Of a DNA stretch of 64,000 nt, positions 45,083 through 55,567 are shown in pieces. Every line of letters starts with the position of its first letter. Position 1 is the first letter of the stretch. Location: contig NZ_FNFQ01000001.1 in assembly GCF_900101175.1 (NCBI RefSeq), forward strand, positions 62,001-126,000, read 5' to 3'. Both the position numbers and the translations under genes were made by a program. The notes beneath the pieces are model-generated. The model did no database searches, was not told where the DNA came from, and saw only the letters and a program-made list of their open reading frames with translations. This stretch comes from Stenotrophomonas pavanii (GTDB lineage: Bacteria; Pseudomonadota; Gammaproteobacteria; Xanthomonadales; Xanthomonadaceae).

Positions 45083-46522
45083 TCAACCGCCGCCGCCACC
45101 GCCCCCCGCGTGGATGCCACCGGCAGTCAGCGCGGTGGGGTCCAGCAGGCGGCGCAGTTCCGCTTCCTGCAGGCCGCTGTCTTCCAGCGCTACGTCCAGC
45201 ACCGGGCGCTGTTCCTTGTAGGCACGCTTGGCAATGGCCGCTGCCTTCTCGTAGCCGATGATCGGGTTCAGCGCCGTGACCAGGATGGGATTGCGCGACA
45301 GCGCCTCGGCAACACGGTCTTCGCGCACCTTCAGCCCGGCAATCGCGCTGTCGGCCAGCAGCCGCGACACATTGGCCAGCAGGCCGATGCCATCCAGCAG
45401 GTTCACCGCGATCAGCGGCAGCGTGACGTTGAGCTGGAAGTTGCCGGTCTGCCCGGCCACGGTGATCGCGGTGTGGTGGCCGATCACCTGCGCGCAGGCC
45501 ATCACGGTTGCTTCCGGAATCACCGGGTTGACCTTGCCCGGCATGATCGAGCTGCCCGGCTGCAGTGCCGGCAGTTCGATCTCGCCCAGCCCGGCCAGCG
45601 GACCGGCGTTCATCCAGCGAAGATCATTGGCGATCTTGATCAGCGCCACGGCCAGCGCATTGAGCTGGCCCGACAGTTCCACCGCATCGTCCTGCGCGGC
45701 CAGGCCTTCGAACTTGTTCTCGGCGCTGTCGAACTTGAACCCGGTCTGCTGCTTCAGTGCCTTGGCCACCTGCGCGCCGAAACGCGGGTCGGCGTTGATG
45801 CCGGTGCCGATGGCGGTGCCGCCCAGCGGCAGGCGACGCACGCGCTTGAGGCTGTCCTCAATGCGCTCCTGCGCCGAAGCCAGCTGTGCCGACCACGCGC
45901 CGAACTCCTGCTCGAAGGTCAGCGGCATCGCATCCATCAGGTGGGTACGCCCGGTCTTGACCACCTTGCGCAGGCTGCGGCCCTTCTTGTCCAGGGTCTT
46001 GCGCAGGTGCACCAGCGCCGGCAGCAGCTGCTCCTGCGCGGCCAGCACCGCCGACACGCGCAGCGCGGTCGGAATGACGTCATTGGAGCTCTGCCCCTGG
46101 TTGACGTGGTCATTGGGATGCACAGCGGCCTTGCCGGCCTTGCCGGCACGGTTGGCCAGGGTGGCGATGACCTCGTTGGCATTCATGTTCGAGGATGTAC
46201 CCGAACCGGTCTGGTAGACGTCGATCGGGAAATGCGCGTCCCAGTCGCCGGCCGCCACCTCGGCGGCAGCGGCCTGGATGGCCTTGGCCACGGTCCTGGG
46301 CAGATGGCCCAGCTCGGCGTTGACGCCGGCAGCCGCGCCCTTGACCAGGCCCAGCGCACGGATGAAACCGCGCGGCATGCGCTGGCCCGACACCGGGAAA
46401 TTCTGCACGGCACGCTGGGTCTGCGCGCCCCACAGGGCATCGGCAGGCACCTGCAGCTCACCCATGCTGTCATGTTCGATCCGGAATCCCGGAGTGGCAC
46501 CCTTGCTTGCAGCTTTGCTCAT
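45083..46522 (-). CDS. fumC: Class II fumarate hydratase
   Basis: Iron-free TCA enzyme interconverting fumarate and malate. The 479-residue product has the fumarase/aspartase signature GSSIMPGKVNP and the early block TGSGTSSNMNANEVIA. Length is near the E. coli FumC size (467) with a glycine-only tail (AGGGGGGG). It is divergent from purB, with an inverted repeat pair in the gap. Confidence 0.95.
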   Translation of the reverse strand: MSKAASKGATPGFRIEHDSMGELQVPADALWGAQTQRAVQNFPVSGQRMPRGFIRALGLVKGAAAGVNAELGHLPRTVAKAIQAAAAEVAAGDWDAHFPIDVYQTGSGTSSNMNANEVIATLANRAGKAGKAAVHPNDHVNQGQSSNDVIPTALRVSAVLAAQEQLLPALVHLRKTLDKKGRSLRKVVKTGRTHLMDAMPLTFEQEFGAWSAQLASAQERIEDSLKRVRRLPLGGTAIGTGINADPRFGAQVAKALKQQTGFKFDSAENKFEGLAAQDDAVELSGQLNALAVALIKIANDLRWMNAGPLAGLGEIELPALQPGSSIMPGKVNPVIPEATVMACAQVIGHHTAITVAGQTGNFQLNVTLPLIAVNLLDGIGLLANVSRLLADSAIAGLKVREDRVAEALSRNPILVTALNPIIGYEKAAAIAKRAYKEQRPVLDVALEDSGLQEAELRRLLDPTALTAGGIHAGGGGGGG

Positions 46523-46686
46523 TGCATCAACTCCGCACTACTTCAGTTGGGGAAAGGGAAGCGGCGGCTGGCAGGGTGTCGCTTCCCGGGCTGGCGGCTG
46601 CGCCAACAATACTCCGTTGCCGGTAGCGTGGGATGACGAGGACGGGCCAGAACGTTCCGTCTGCACGGCCGTTCTGCGTGCGCAAG

Positions 46687-46762
46687 GGTACTGCCGGCTG
46701 CTGGCCGGCAATCCATGCAGGGCGTGGCCGGGCGTGGTTGCCGGCCTGCGGCGGGCACTACC
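46687..46762. repeat. Inverted pair of SMAG-like units in the fumC-purB divergent gap
   Basis: GGTACTGCCGGCTGC... at 46687-46710 faces ...GGCGGGCACTACC at 46737-46762; the left unit has GTAC where GTAG is usual. It lies about 54 bp upstream of purB, between two divergent starts, where such repeats are less common than at 3' ends. Confidence 0.7.
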
Positions 46763-46779
46763 TCACCGGCACGTCGTAG

Positions 46780-48183
<1,404 letters not shown>

Positions 48184-48921
48184 GGGGTTTCCTTTGCGGC
48201 GGCGGCCGCGGGCGCTGCCTGCGGCAGGCAGCGGCAACAGCAACAGCGATCCAGGCTCTGGGTTGCTGCGGGCTGGGCGGGGCGGGAGGGGCCAGCGGGA
48301 CACGCCGTGAACCCATCCATGGAGGCTCGATGGCGCCATCCATGGCGCCAACGGTCCCGCTGGCCCCTCCCGCCCCGCCTCTGACAGTTTCCCGGTGACG
48401 GATCGAAGAGCGTGGGGTTGTCGGGGCGGAATTTGAAAGAGGGACGCGGCTTCGCCGCGTCCCTCTTTTGCTTTGGCATGAGCAAGCGCAGCGCGCGACC
48501 CGCTGTTGCCTTTGATCTTCTTCTTCCATTCCGTGGCGGGCCACGCAGGAAACTGCCAGGGGCCGGGCGGGGTGGGTTCGCGGGACCGTTGGCGCCATGG
48601 ATGGCGCCATCGAGCCCCCAGGGGTGAGGGCGCTTTGCTTGCGAAGCACTGCTTCGCAAGCGCCCGAACGCACAGCCGCCAGCGGCTGGGCCGGACCCCG
48701 GAGGGGGGTTTACGGCGTGTCCCGCGAACCCACCCCGCCCGGCCCAGCCCATGAAGCCAGCGCTTTGCGCGACCAACCACCCCGCCACGAGGGGCTCCGC
48801 CGTTGGCCGGACACCCCGCGACAAACCACCGCACGTGCGCAATCCCGACGAACGGCGGACAATGGAACCCTTGGCGGCCCGCCACGCCGCCCCTCCCGCT
48901 TTCCGCTGCAAGGATTCCCCC
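48184..48921. repeat. 738 bp gap built of nested long inverted repeats
   Basis: No gene fits here. Three exact inverted pairs interlock: a 26 bp pair (48276-48301 with 48354-48379), a 27 bp pair (48560-48586 with 48719-48745), and a 37 bp pair linking the two halves (48324-48360 with 48580-48616). A GGACGCGG-TTCG-CCGCGTCC hairpin followed by TCTTTT lies at 48442-48469, and another hairpin (CTTGCGAAGC/GCTTCGCAAG) at 48638-48659. The left and right halves look like two copies of one composite palindromic element in opposite orientation. Confidence 0.8.
48442..48469 (+). terminator. Terminator-like hairpin inside the repeat region
   Basis: A perfect stem GGACGCGG / CCGCGTCC with a TTCG tetraloop and CTCTTTTG after it. 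It is the first plausible intrinsic terminator downstream of purB, 260 bp away. Confidence 0.5.
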
Positions 48922-50337
48922 ATGGCCGCCCGCAAGTCCTCCGCCCCCCTGATCGAAGTCACCGCCCGCCCCGGCCAGCCGCTGGGCATGGCGCCGGCCA
49001 CCTTCCTGCGCGACTTCTGGCAGAAGCGCCCGCTGCTGATCCGCAAGGCCCTCCCCGATTTCCAGACCCCGGTGCAGCCGGAAGACCTGGCCGGGCTGGC
49101 CTGCGAGGAAGGCGTGCTGGCGCGCCTGATCGAGCATGACAAGGCCCAGGACGGCTGGCGCGTGCGCACCGGCCCGTTCCAGGAAGACGTGTTCCCCGCC
49201 CTGCCCGACCACGACTGGACCCTGCTGGTGCAGGACGTGGACAAGTGGGACCCCGACGTACGCGCCCTGATCGAGCATTTCAGCTTCCTGCCGCGCTGGC
49301 GCATGGATGACGTGATGATCAGCTTCGCCGCCACCGGCGGTTCGGTCGGCGCCCACGTCGACCAGTACGACGTGTTCCTGCTGCAGGCCCACGGCCATCG
49401 CCGCTGGCAGATCGATGCCAGCGAATCGATCAAGGGCAGGCAGCCGCCGCTGGGCTTCCGCCCGGACGTGGAGCTGAAGCTGCTGAAGGTGTTCAAGCCC
49501 ACCCACGACTGGGTGCTGGCGCCGGGCGACATGCTGTACCTGCCGCCGAACGTGCCGCACCACGGCGTCGCCGAAGACCCCTGCCTGACCTTCTCGTTCG
49601 GCATGCGTGCACCGTCGTCGGCCGAGCTGATCAGCGACTACCTGGACACCCTGATCGCCGATGCCGACGAAAACATCCGCTACCAGGATGCCGATCTGAA
49701 GGTACCGGCCGACCCGAACGAAATCGACACGGTGGCGATGGCACGGGTGATCACTGCGCTCAACGCCATCCGCATGAACGACCCGGACAAGCTGGGCGAC
49801 TGGTTCGGCCGCTTCATCACCACCTACCGCGCCGCTGGCGAAGTGATGGCCCACCAGGCCGCGCCGGCACCGGAAGAAGTGGTCCAGGCGCTGGCCTCGG
49901 GCCTGCTGCTGCAGCGTCACCCGTGGGCACGCCTGGCCTGGCGCCGGGCCAAGCGCGGTGCCAGCCTGTACGTCAGCGGCCAGGACTTCGCGCTGCCGGT
50001 GAAGGACGCCCAGCGCCTGGCCGGCGCCGAACAGCTCGATGCCGCCGCCTATCGCGGCCTGTCCGACAAGGGCCGTGCCGTGCTCCAGCAGCTGCTGGTC
50101 GGCGGCGTGTTCCAGCTGATCGATCCCAGCGAAATGCATGGCGCCGAAGACGAGGACGACGGCGAGGATGCCGTGGTGCTCGGCGAGGTCGTCGAAGGCC
50201 GTGACCGCGTGGACGCGATCGATGCCGACGCGGTGTCCGACGATGTCCACACCGTGACCGTGCACGACGACGGCATCGAGGTCATCGTCAACTTCGAGGA
50301 TGACGAGGAAGACGACAGCGACGCGGGCCGTGCCTGA
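48922..50337 (+). CDS. roxA: JmjC/cupin ribosomal oxygenase (RoxA/YcfD family) with acidic tail
   Basis: 2-oxoglutarate and iron-dependent oxygenase; E. coli YcfD hydroxylates an arginine of ribosomal protein L16. The 471-residue product has iron ligands H145 and D147 (GAHVDQYDVF) and H213 (NVPHHGV), in the typical cupin_4 order. YcfD has 373 residues. Here a tail of about 65 residues, very rich in Asp and Glu (for example AEDEDDGED and NFEDDEEDDSD), is added at the C-terminus. The ATG at 48922 was chosen for its AAGG site; a longer start would translate part of the repeat region. Confidence 0.9.
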   Translation: MAARKSSAPLIEVTARPGQPLGMAPATFLRDFWQKRPLLIRKALPDFQTPVQPEDLAGLACEEGVLARLIEHDKAQDGWRVRTGPFQEDVFPALPDHDWTLLVQDVDKWDPDVRALIEHFSFLPRWRMDDVMISFAATGGSVGAHVDQYDVFLLQAHGHRRWQIDASESIKGRQPPLGFRPDVELKLLKVFKPTHDWVLAPGDMLYLPPNVPHHGVAEDPCLTFSFGMRAPSSAELISDYLDTLIADADENIRYQDADLKVPADPNEIDTVAMARVITALNAIRMNDPDKLGDWFGRFITTYRAAGEVMAHQAAPAPEEVVQALASGLLLQRHPWARLAWRRAKRGASLYVSGQDFALPVKDAQRLAGAEQLDAAAYRGLSDKGRAVLQQLLVGGVFQLIDPSEMHGAEDEDDGEDAVVLGEVVEGRDRVDAIDADAVSDDVHTVTVHDDGIEVIVNFEDDEEDDSDAGRA

Positions 50338-50346
50338 GCCCTCGCC

Positions 50347-51243
50347 ATGATCCGGATCCAGCAGGTCAGCCACGCCGATGCCCACGCCGCCATCCACGAC
50401 GTGCGCCAGCGCGTGTTCGTGCAGGAACAGGGCATCGCAGCGGCGCTGGAACGCGATGCGCTGGACCCGGTCAGCGCCCATGTGCTGGCGCTGGACGCTG
50501 ATGGCCAGCCGGTGGGCACCGGCCGGCTGGCCCCGGATGGCCGCATCGGCCGCATGGCGGTATTGGCCAGTCATCGCAGCCAGGGGGTCGGCCAGGCCCT
50601 GCTGGAGGCCCTGGTTGAAGCCGGGCGCTGGCTCGGCCTGGCTGAGCTGCACCTGCACGCCCAGCTGCCGGCCCGTGATTTCTATGCCCGCCAGGGCTTC
50701 CTGCCGGAAGGCGAGGTGTTCGAAGAGGCCGGCATCGGCCACCAGCAGATGCGCCGCCGGCTGGGCGCGGCCAGCGCGATCGACAGCCGCGCCGAAGCAG
50801 TGGCCATCACCACCGCCATCGTCCACCGCGCCCGCCGCCAGCTGTGGCTGCACAGCCGCCAGCTGGACCCGGGGCTGCTCGACGCGCCGCCGGTGCAGGC
50901 CGCCCTGCGCCGCTTCGTCACCGCCCGTCACGACAAGCAGCTGCGGGTGATCGTGCATGACGCCGCCGCCATCGCCTCTGCGGGCGCACCACTGCTGGCG
51001 CTGGCCCAGCGCCTGCCCAGCGTGATCCAGTTCCGCGAGGTCAGCGATCCGGTCGACCGCGCCCTGGCCTCGGCCTGCCTGCTCAACGATGCGGGCGACT
51101 TCTACTTTCGTCTGATCGGCCATCGCCTCGACGGCGAGGCCGGCATCGCGCTGCCGGCACGTTCGCAGCCGTTCGAGCAGCAATTGCAGCGTGTCTGGGA
51201 CCGTTCGCGCGATTGCAGCGAACTGCGCGCGCTCGGCATCTGA
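50347..51243 (+). CDS. GNAT acetyltransferase fused to a second conserved domain
   Basis: The 298-residue protein has an N-terminal GNAT domain (ElaA-like) with the acetyl-CoA loop RSQGVGQALLEAL at about residues 77-90 and ARDFYARQGFLPEGEVFEEAGIGH. From about residue 145 a second domain follows (VHRARRQLWLHSRQLDPGLLD...), which resembles a conserved xanthomonad/pseudomonad extension of unknown function. The acetyl acceptor is unknown. It starts 9 bp after roxA, so co-transcription is likely. Confidence 0.8.
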   Translation: MIRIQQVSHADAHAAIHDVRQRVFVQEQGIAAALERDALDPVSAHVLALDADGQPVGTGRLAPDGRIGRMAVLASHRSQGVGQALLEALVEAGRWLGLAELHLHAQLPARDFYARQGFLPEGEVFEEAGIGHQQMRRRLGAASAIDSRAEAVAITTAIVHRARRQLWLHSRQLDPGLLDAPPVQAALRRFVTARHDKQLRVIVHDAAAIASAGAPLLALAQRLPSVIQFREVSDPVDRALASACLLNDAGDFYFRLIGHRLDGEAGIALPARSQPFEQQLQRVWDRSRDCSELRALGI

Positions 51244-51429
51244 GCCGGCGCCGCTGACCCAACCTGTCTGGAACCGGCACCGGCGGACGTGGGATGCCCG
51301 CGGTGGTGCCCCTTCGTGTCCCGTTGGGGGTACAATTTGGCTGTTTGAACGCGCCCGCGCAGGGCTATTCATCTTCCTGCCGGGTCCTTCTGAAGCCATA
51401 CCCCACAAAGCGAATCAACACCCTCCATC

Positions 51430-54261
51430 GTGGACAATCAACTGAAGCAGTTTGCGCAATCTTCGCAACTCGCCGGCGGCAACGCCTCCTATGTCGAGGA
51501 CCTGTACGAGCAGTACCTGGTCTCCCCGGATAGTGTCGATCCCAAATGGAAAACCTACTTTGACGGCTTCAAGGGCCGCGAAGCAGGTGACATTCCGCAC
51601 TCGGCCGTCATCTCCCACATCGCGGACGCGGCCAAGGATGCGCTGAAAGCTGGCACCGGCACCGGTGCGGGCGACGAGCGCGAGCGCAATGTCGGTCGTC
51701 TGATCACCGCCTACCGCTCGCGCGGCCACCTGGACGCCCGCCTTGATCCGCTGGGCCTGGCCGCGCCGGTCAACACGCCCGACCTGGGCCTGGCGTTCCA
51801 CAGCCTGTCCGATGCCGACCTCAACAGCGAGTTCAGCACCGGCGGCGTCGGCGGCCAGCCGCGCATGAAGCTGCGCGACCTGCTGGCACGCCTGAAGGCG
51901 ACCTACACCGGCTCGATCGGTGCGGAGTTCATGCACATCTCCGAGGTCGAGCAGCGCCAGTGGATCTACAAGAAGCTGGAAGCCGCCGGTGGCAACTACC
52001 AGCTGGACGCTGACACCCAGCGCCGCACCCTGGAGCGCCTGACTGCGGCCGAAGGCCTGGAGCGCTACCTGCACACCAAGTACGTCGGCCAGAAGCGCTT
52101 CTCGCTGGAAGGCGGCGATTCGCTGATCCCGATGATGGACACCATCATCCGCAACGCCGGCAAGGATGGCGTCAAGGATGTGGTGATCGGCATGGCCCAC
52201 CGTGGCCGCCTGAACGTGCTGGTCAACACCCTGGGCAAGAACCCGCGCAAGCTGTTCGACGAGTTCGAAGGCAAGTTCGAGCACGACGAGCACGCTTCGG
52301 CCGGCGACGTGAAGTACCACATGGGCTTCTCCGCCGACGTCGCCACCGATGGCGGCCCGGTGCACCTGGCGCTGGCGTTCAACCCGTCGCACCTGGAAAT
52401 CGCCGACCCGGTCGTGGCCGGCTCCGTGCGTTCGCGCCAGGAGCGCCGCAAGGACACCGCGCGCAAGCAGGTCATGCCGATCCTGATCCACGGCGACGCG
52501 GCCTTCTCCGGCCAGGGCGTGGTCATGGAACTGTTCCAGATGTCGCAGGCCCGCGGCTTCGCCGTCGGCGGCACCGTGCACATCGTGGTCAACAACCAGG
52601 TCGGCTTCACCACCTCCAACCCGCTGGATACGCGTTCCACGCGCTATGCCACCGACGTGGCGAAGATGATTGCCGCCCCGGTGCTGCACGTGAACGGCGA
52701 TGACCCGGAAGCGGTGGTGTTCGCCGCACAGCTGGCCTTCGAGTTCCGCCAGACGTTCGCCAAGGACGTGGTCATCGACCTGATGTGCTACCGCCGCTGG
52801 GGCCACAACGAGGCCGACGAACCGGCGATCACCCAGCCGCTGATGTACCAGGTGATCCGCAAGCACCCGACCACCCGCGAGATGTACGCCGAGCAGCTGG
52901 AAAAGGCGGGCGTGATCGCCGCCGGCGCCGGCAAGGCGATGGTCGATGCCTACCGCGAGAAGCTGGACGCCGGTGAAGTGACCACCGAGCTGGCCAAGGT
53001 CGAGAAGACCCCGCCGAGCAGCCCACTGTTCGTCGATTGGCCGAAGCTGCTGGAAGGCAAGCTGTCCGACCCGGTCTCGACCAAGGTCGAGAAGAACAAG
53101 CTGGTCGAGCTGGCCAAGCTGATCAACACCATTCCCGATGAAGTGCAGCTGCACTCGCGCGTGGCCAAGGTCTATGACGACCGCCGCAAGATGGCCGCCG
53201 GCGAGATCCCGGGCGACTGGGGCTTTGCCGAGAACCTGGCCTACGCCACCCTGCTCGACGAAGGCCATGCGCTGCGCCTGGTCGGCCAGGACGTCGGCCG
53301 CGGTACCTTCACGCACCGCCACGCGATCCTGCACGACCAGAAGACCGACAACTACTACATGCCGCTGCGGCAGCTGGTGGATTCGCCGGAGAAGGCCACC
53401 GTCATCGATTCGCTGCTGAGCGAAGAAGCGGTGATGGCCTACGAGTACGGCTTCTCCACCACCGATCCGAACACGCTGTGCATCTGGGAAGGCCAGTTCG
53501 GCGACTTCGCCAACGGTGCCCAGGTGGTGATCGACCAGTTCATCGCCGCCGGTGAAGCCAAGTGGGGCCGCATTTCCGGCCTGACCCTGCTGCTGCCGCA
53601 TGGCTATGAAGGGCAAGGCCCGGAACACAGCTCGGCGCGCCTGGAGCGCTTCCTGCAGCTGTGCGCGCTGGAGAACATGCTGGTGGTGGTGCCGTCGACC
53701 CCGGCCCAGGCCTTCCACATGCTGCGTCGCCAGCTGCACATGACCACCCGCAAGCCGCTGGTGGTGATGTCGCCGAAGTCGCTGCTGCGCCACAAGCTGG
53801 CCGTGTCGACCCTGGACGAGCTGGCCAACGGCGAGTTTCAGCACCTGATCGGCGACGCCAACGCAGACGCCAAGAAGGTCAAGCGCGTGGTGCTGTGCTC
53901 GGGCAAGGTCTATTACGACCTGCTGGAGGACCAGATCAAGCGTGGCCAGGACGACGTGGCGATCATCCGCGTGGAGCAGCTGTATCCGTTCCCGCGTGCG
54001 CTGCTGGCGGCCGAACTGAAGAAGTACGGCAAGGCCACCGACGTGGTGTGGACGCAGGAAGAACCGCAGAACCAGGGCGCGTGGTACCAGATCCGCCACC
54101 ACCTGCAGTTCTGCCTGGCCGACGGCCAGAACCTGCACTACGCCGGTCGCGCACGTTCGGCCTCGCCGGCTGCCGGTCACATGGCTGACCACGTCCGCGA
54201 GCAGCAGCAGCTGATCGCCGACGCACTGGTCAACCCGTTCAACGACCAGGTCGCTGAATAA
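51430..54261 (+). CDS. sucA: 2-oxoglutarate dehydrogenase E1 component
   Basis: Thiamine-diphosphate decarboxylase of the TCA-cycle 2-oxoglutarate dehydrogenase complex. The 943-residue product (E. coli 933) has the E2-binding N-terminus ([16 protein letters not shown]), [14 protein letters not shown], and the cofactor block [19 protein letters not shown]. Near the C-terminus is [18 protein letters not shown]. The start is a GTG without a clear Shine-Dalgarno sequence. A TACAAT -10-like element is at 51331-51336. First gene of sucA-sucB-lpd. Confidence 0.97.
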   Translation: MDNQLKQFAQSSQLAGGNASYVEDLYEQYLVSPDSVDPKWKTYFDGFKGREAGDIPHSAVISHIADAAKDALKAGTGTGAGDERERNVGRLITAYRSRGHLDARLDPLGLAAPVNTPDLGLAFHSLSDADLNSEFSTGGVGGQPRMKLRDLLARLKATYTGSIGAEFMHISEVEQRQWIYKKLEAAGGNYQLDADTQRRTLERLTAAEGLERYLHTKYVGQKRFSLEGGDSLIPMMDTIIRNAGKDGVKDVVIGMAHRGRLNVLVNTLGKNPRKLFDEFEGKFEHDEHASAGDVKYHMGFSADVATDGGPVHLALAFNPSHLEIADPVVAGSVRSRQERRKDTARKQVMPILIHGDAAFSGQGVVMELFQMSQARGFAVGGTVHIVVNNQVGFTTSNPLDTRSTRYATDVAKMIAAPVLHVNGDDPEAVVFAAQLAFEFRQTFAKDVVIDLMCYRRWGHNEADEPAITQPLMYQVIRKHPTTREMYAEQLEKAGVIAAGAGKAMVDAYREKLDAGEVTTELAKVEKTPPSSPLFVDWPKLLEGKLSDPVSTKVEKNKLVELAKLINTIPDEVQLHSRVAKVYDDRRKMAAGEIPGDWGFAENLAYATLLDEGHALRLVGQDVGRGTFTHRHAILHDQKTDNYYMPLRQLVDSPEKATVIDSLLSEEAVMAYEYGFSTTDPNTLCIWEGQFGDFANGAQVVIDQFIAAGEAKWGRISGLTLLLPHGYEGQGPEHSSARLERFLQLCALENMLVVVPSTPAQAFHMLRRQLHMTTRKPLVVMSPKSLLRHKLAVSTLDELANGEFQHLIGDANADAKKVKRVVLCSGKVYYDLLEDQIKRGQDDVAIIRVEQLYPFPRALLAAELKKYGKATDVVWTQEEPQNQGAWYQIRHHLQFCLADGQNLHYAGRARSASPAAGHMADHVREQQQLIADALVNPFNDQVAE

Positions 54262-54301
54262 CTCTCCCCCCTATTTAGAAGACAAACCAGGAAGCTCCCG
54301 C

Positions 54302-55504
54302 ATGGCCACCGAAGTCAAAGCCCCGGTACTGCCCGAATCCGTCGCCGACGGCACCATCGCCACCTGGCACAAGAAGGTGGGCGACGCCGTCAAGCGCGAC
54401 GAAAACCTGCTTGACCTGGAAACCGACAAGGTCGTCCTGGAAGTGCCGTCGCCGGTCGACGGCGTGCTGAAGGAAATCAAGTTCGCCGAAGGCTCGACCG
54501 TGACCTCCAGCCAGGTCGTGGCGATCATCGAGGAAGGCGCCGTTGCGGCTGCTCCGGCCCCGGCCGCCGAGGCCGCTCCGGCCGCTGCTCCGGCCGCCGC
54601 TGCTCCGGCTCCGGCCGCTGCCGCTGCGCCGGCCCCGGCCGCCAAGTCGGCCGCCGATGCGCTGCCGCCGGGCGCCCGCTTCACCGCCATCACTGAAGGC
54701 GTGAACCCGGCCGATGTCGACGGCACCGGCCGTCGCGGCGCGGTCACCAAGGAAGACATCGTCAACTTCGCCCGCAACGGCGGCGCCGGCAAGGCCGGTG
54801 GCGCACGCCCGGAAGAGCGCGTGCCGATGACCCGCATCCGCAAGCGCATTGCCGAGCGCCTGATGGAGTCGAAGAATTCGACCGCCATGCTGACCACCTT
54901 CAACGAAGTCGACCTGTCCAAGGTGTCGGCGGCGCGCAAGGAACTGCAGGACGAGTTCGTCAAGGCCCACGGCATCAAGCTGGGCTTCATGAGCTTCTTC
55001 GTGAAGGCCGCCGCCAACGCGCTGCAGCGCTTCCCGCTGGTCAACGCCTCGATCGACGGCGACGACATCATCTATCACGGCTACTCGGACATCTCGATCG
55101 CCGTCTCGACCGAGAAGGGCCTGGTCACGCCGGTGCTGCGCAACGTCGAGCGCATGTCGTTCGCCGACATCGAGAAGACCATCGCCGACTACGCCAAGAA
55201 GGCCCGTGACGGCAAGCTGGGCCTGGAAGAACTGCAGGGCGGCACCTTCACCGTGACCAACGGCGGCACCTTCGGTTCGCTGCTGTCGACCCCGATCATC
55301 AACCCGCCGCAGAGCGCCATCCTGGGCATGCACGCCATCAAGGAGCGTCCGATCGCCCAGAACGGCCAGGTCGTGATCGCGCCGATGATGTACCTGGCGC
55401 TGTCCTACGACCACCGCATCATCGACGGCAAGGACTCGGTGCAGTTCCTGGTGGACATCAAGAACCAGCTGGAAAACCCGGGCCGCATGCTGTTCGGCCT
55501 GTAA
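54302..55504 (+). CDS. sucB: Dihydrolipoyl succinyltransferase (2-oxoglutarate dehydrogenase E2)
   Basis: Transfers the succinyl group to CoA through a swinging lipoyl arm. The product of 400 residues has one lipoyl domain with K43 in [13 protein letters not shown]. An Ala/Pro-rich flexible linker follows at about residues 80-118, then a peripheral-subunit-binding segment ([21 protein letters not shown]). The catalytic domain ends with [13 protein letters not shown], which carries the active-site His and Asp. It is 40 bp after sucA. Confidence 0.96.
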   Translation: MATEVKAPVLPESVADGTIATWHKKVGDAVKRDENLLDLETDKVVLEVPSPVDGVLKEIKFAEGSTVTSSQVVAIIEEGAVAAAPAPAAEAAPAAAPAAAAPAPAAAAAPAPAAKSAADALPPGARFTAITEGVNPADVDGTGRRGAVTKEDIVNFARNGGAGKAGGARPEERVPMTRIRKRIAERLMESKNSTAMLTTFNEVDLSKVSAARKELQDEFVKAHGIKLGFMSFFVKAAANALQRFPLVNASIDGDDIIYHGYSDISIAVSTEKGLVTPVLRNVERMSFADIEKTIADYAKKARDGKLGLEELQGGTFTVTNGGTFGSLLSTPIINPPQSAILGMHAIKERPIAQNGQVVIAPMMYLALSYDHRIIDGKDSVQFLVDIKNQLENPGRMLFGL

Positions 55505-55515
55505 GAAACCTCCCG

Positions 55516-55539
55516 CCCCTCCGCGCCTGCGCGGAGGGG
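55516..55539 (+). terminator. Intercistronic hairpin between sucB and lpd
   Basis: A 9 bp perfect stem (CCCCTCCGC / GCGGAGGGG) followed by TTCT. It may weaken read-through or protect the sucAB message, since lpd product is needed by several complexes. Confidence 0.5.
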
Positions 55540-55567
55540 TTCTGGTAATGCATCAAGGAATAATTCA

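Noticed and set aside
48751..48921. Longer N-terminus for the ribosomal oxygenase
   Set aside because: The extra 57 codons lie against the repeat element and show no similarity to the family; the ATG at 48922 has a ribosome site.
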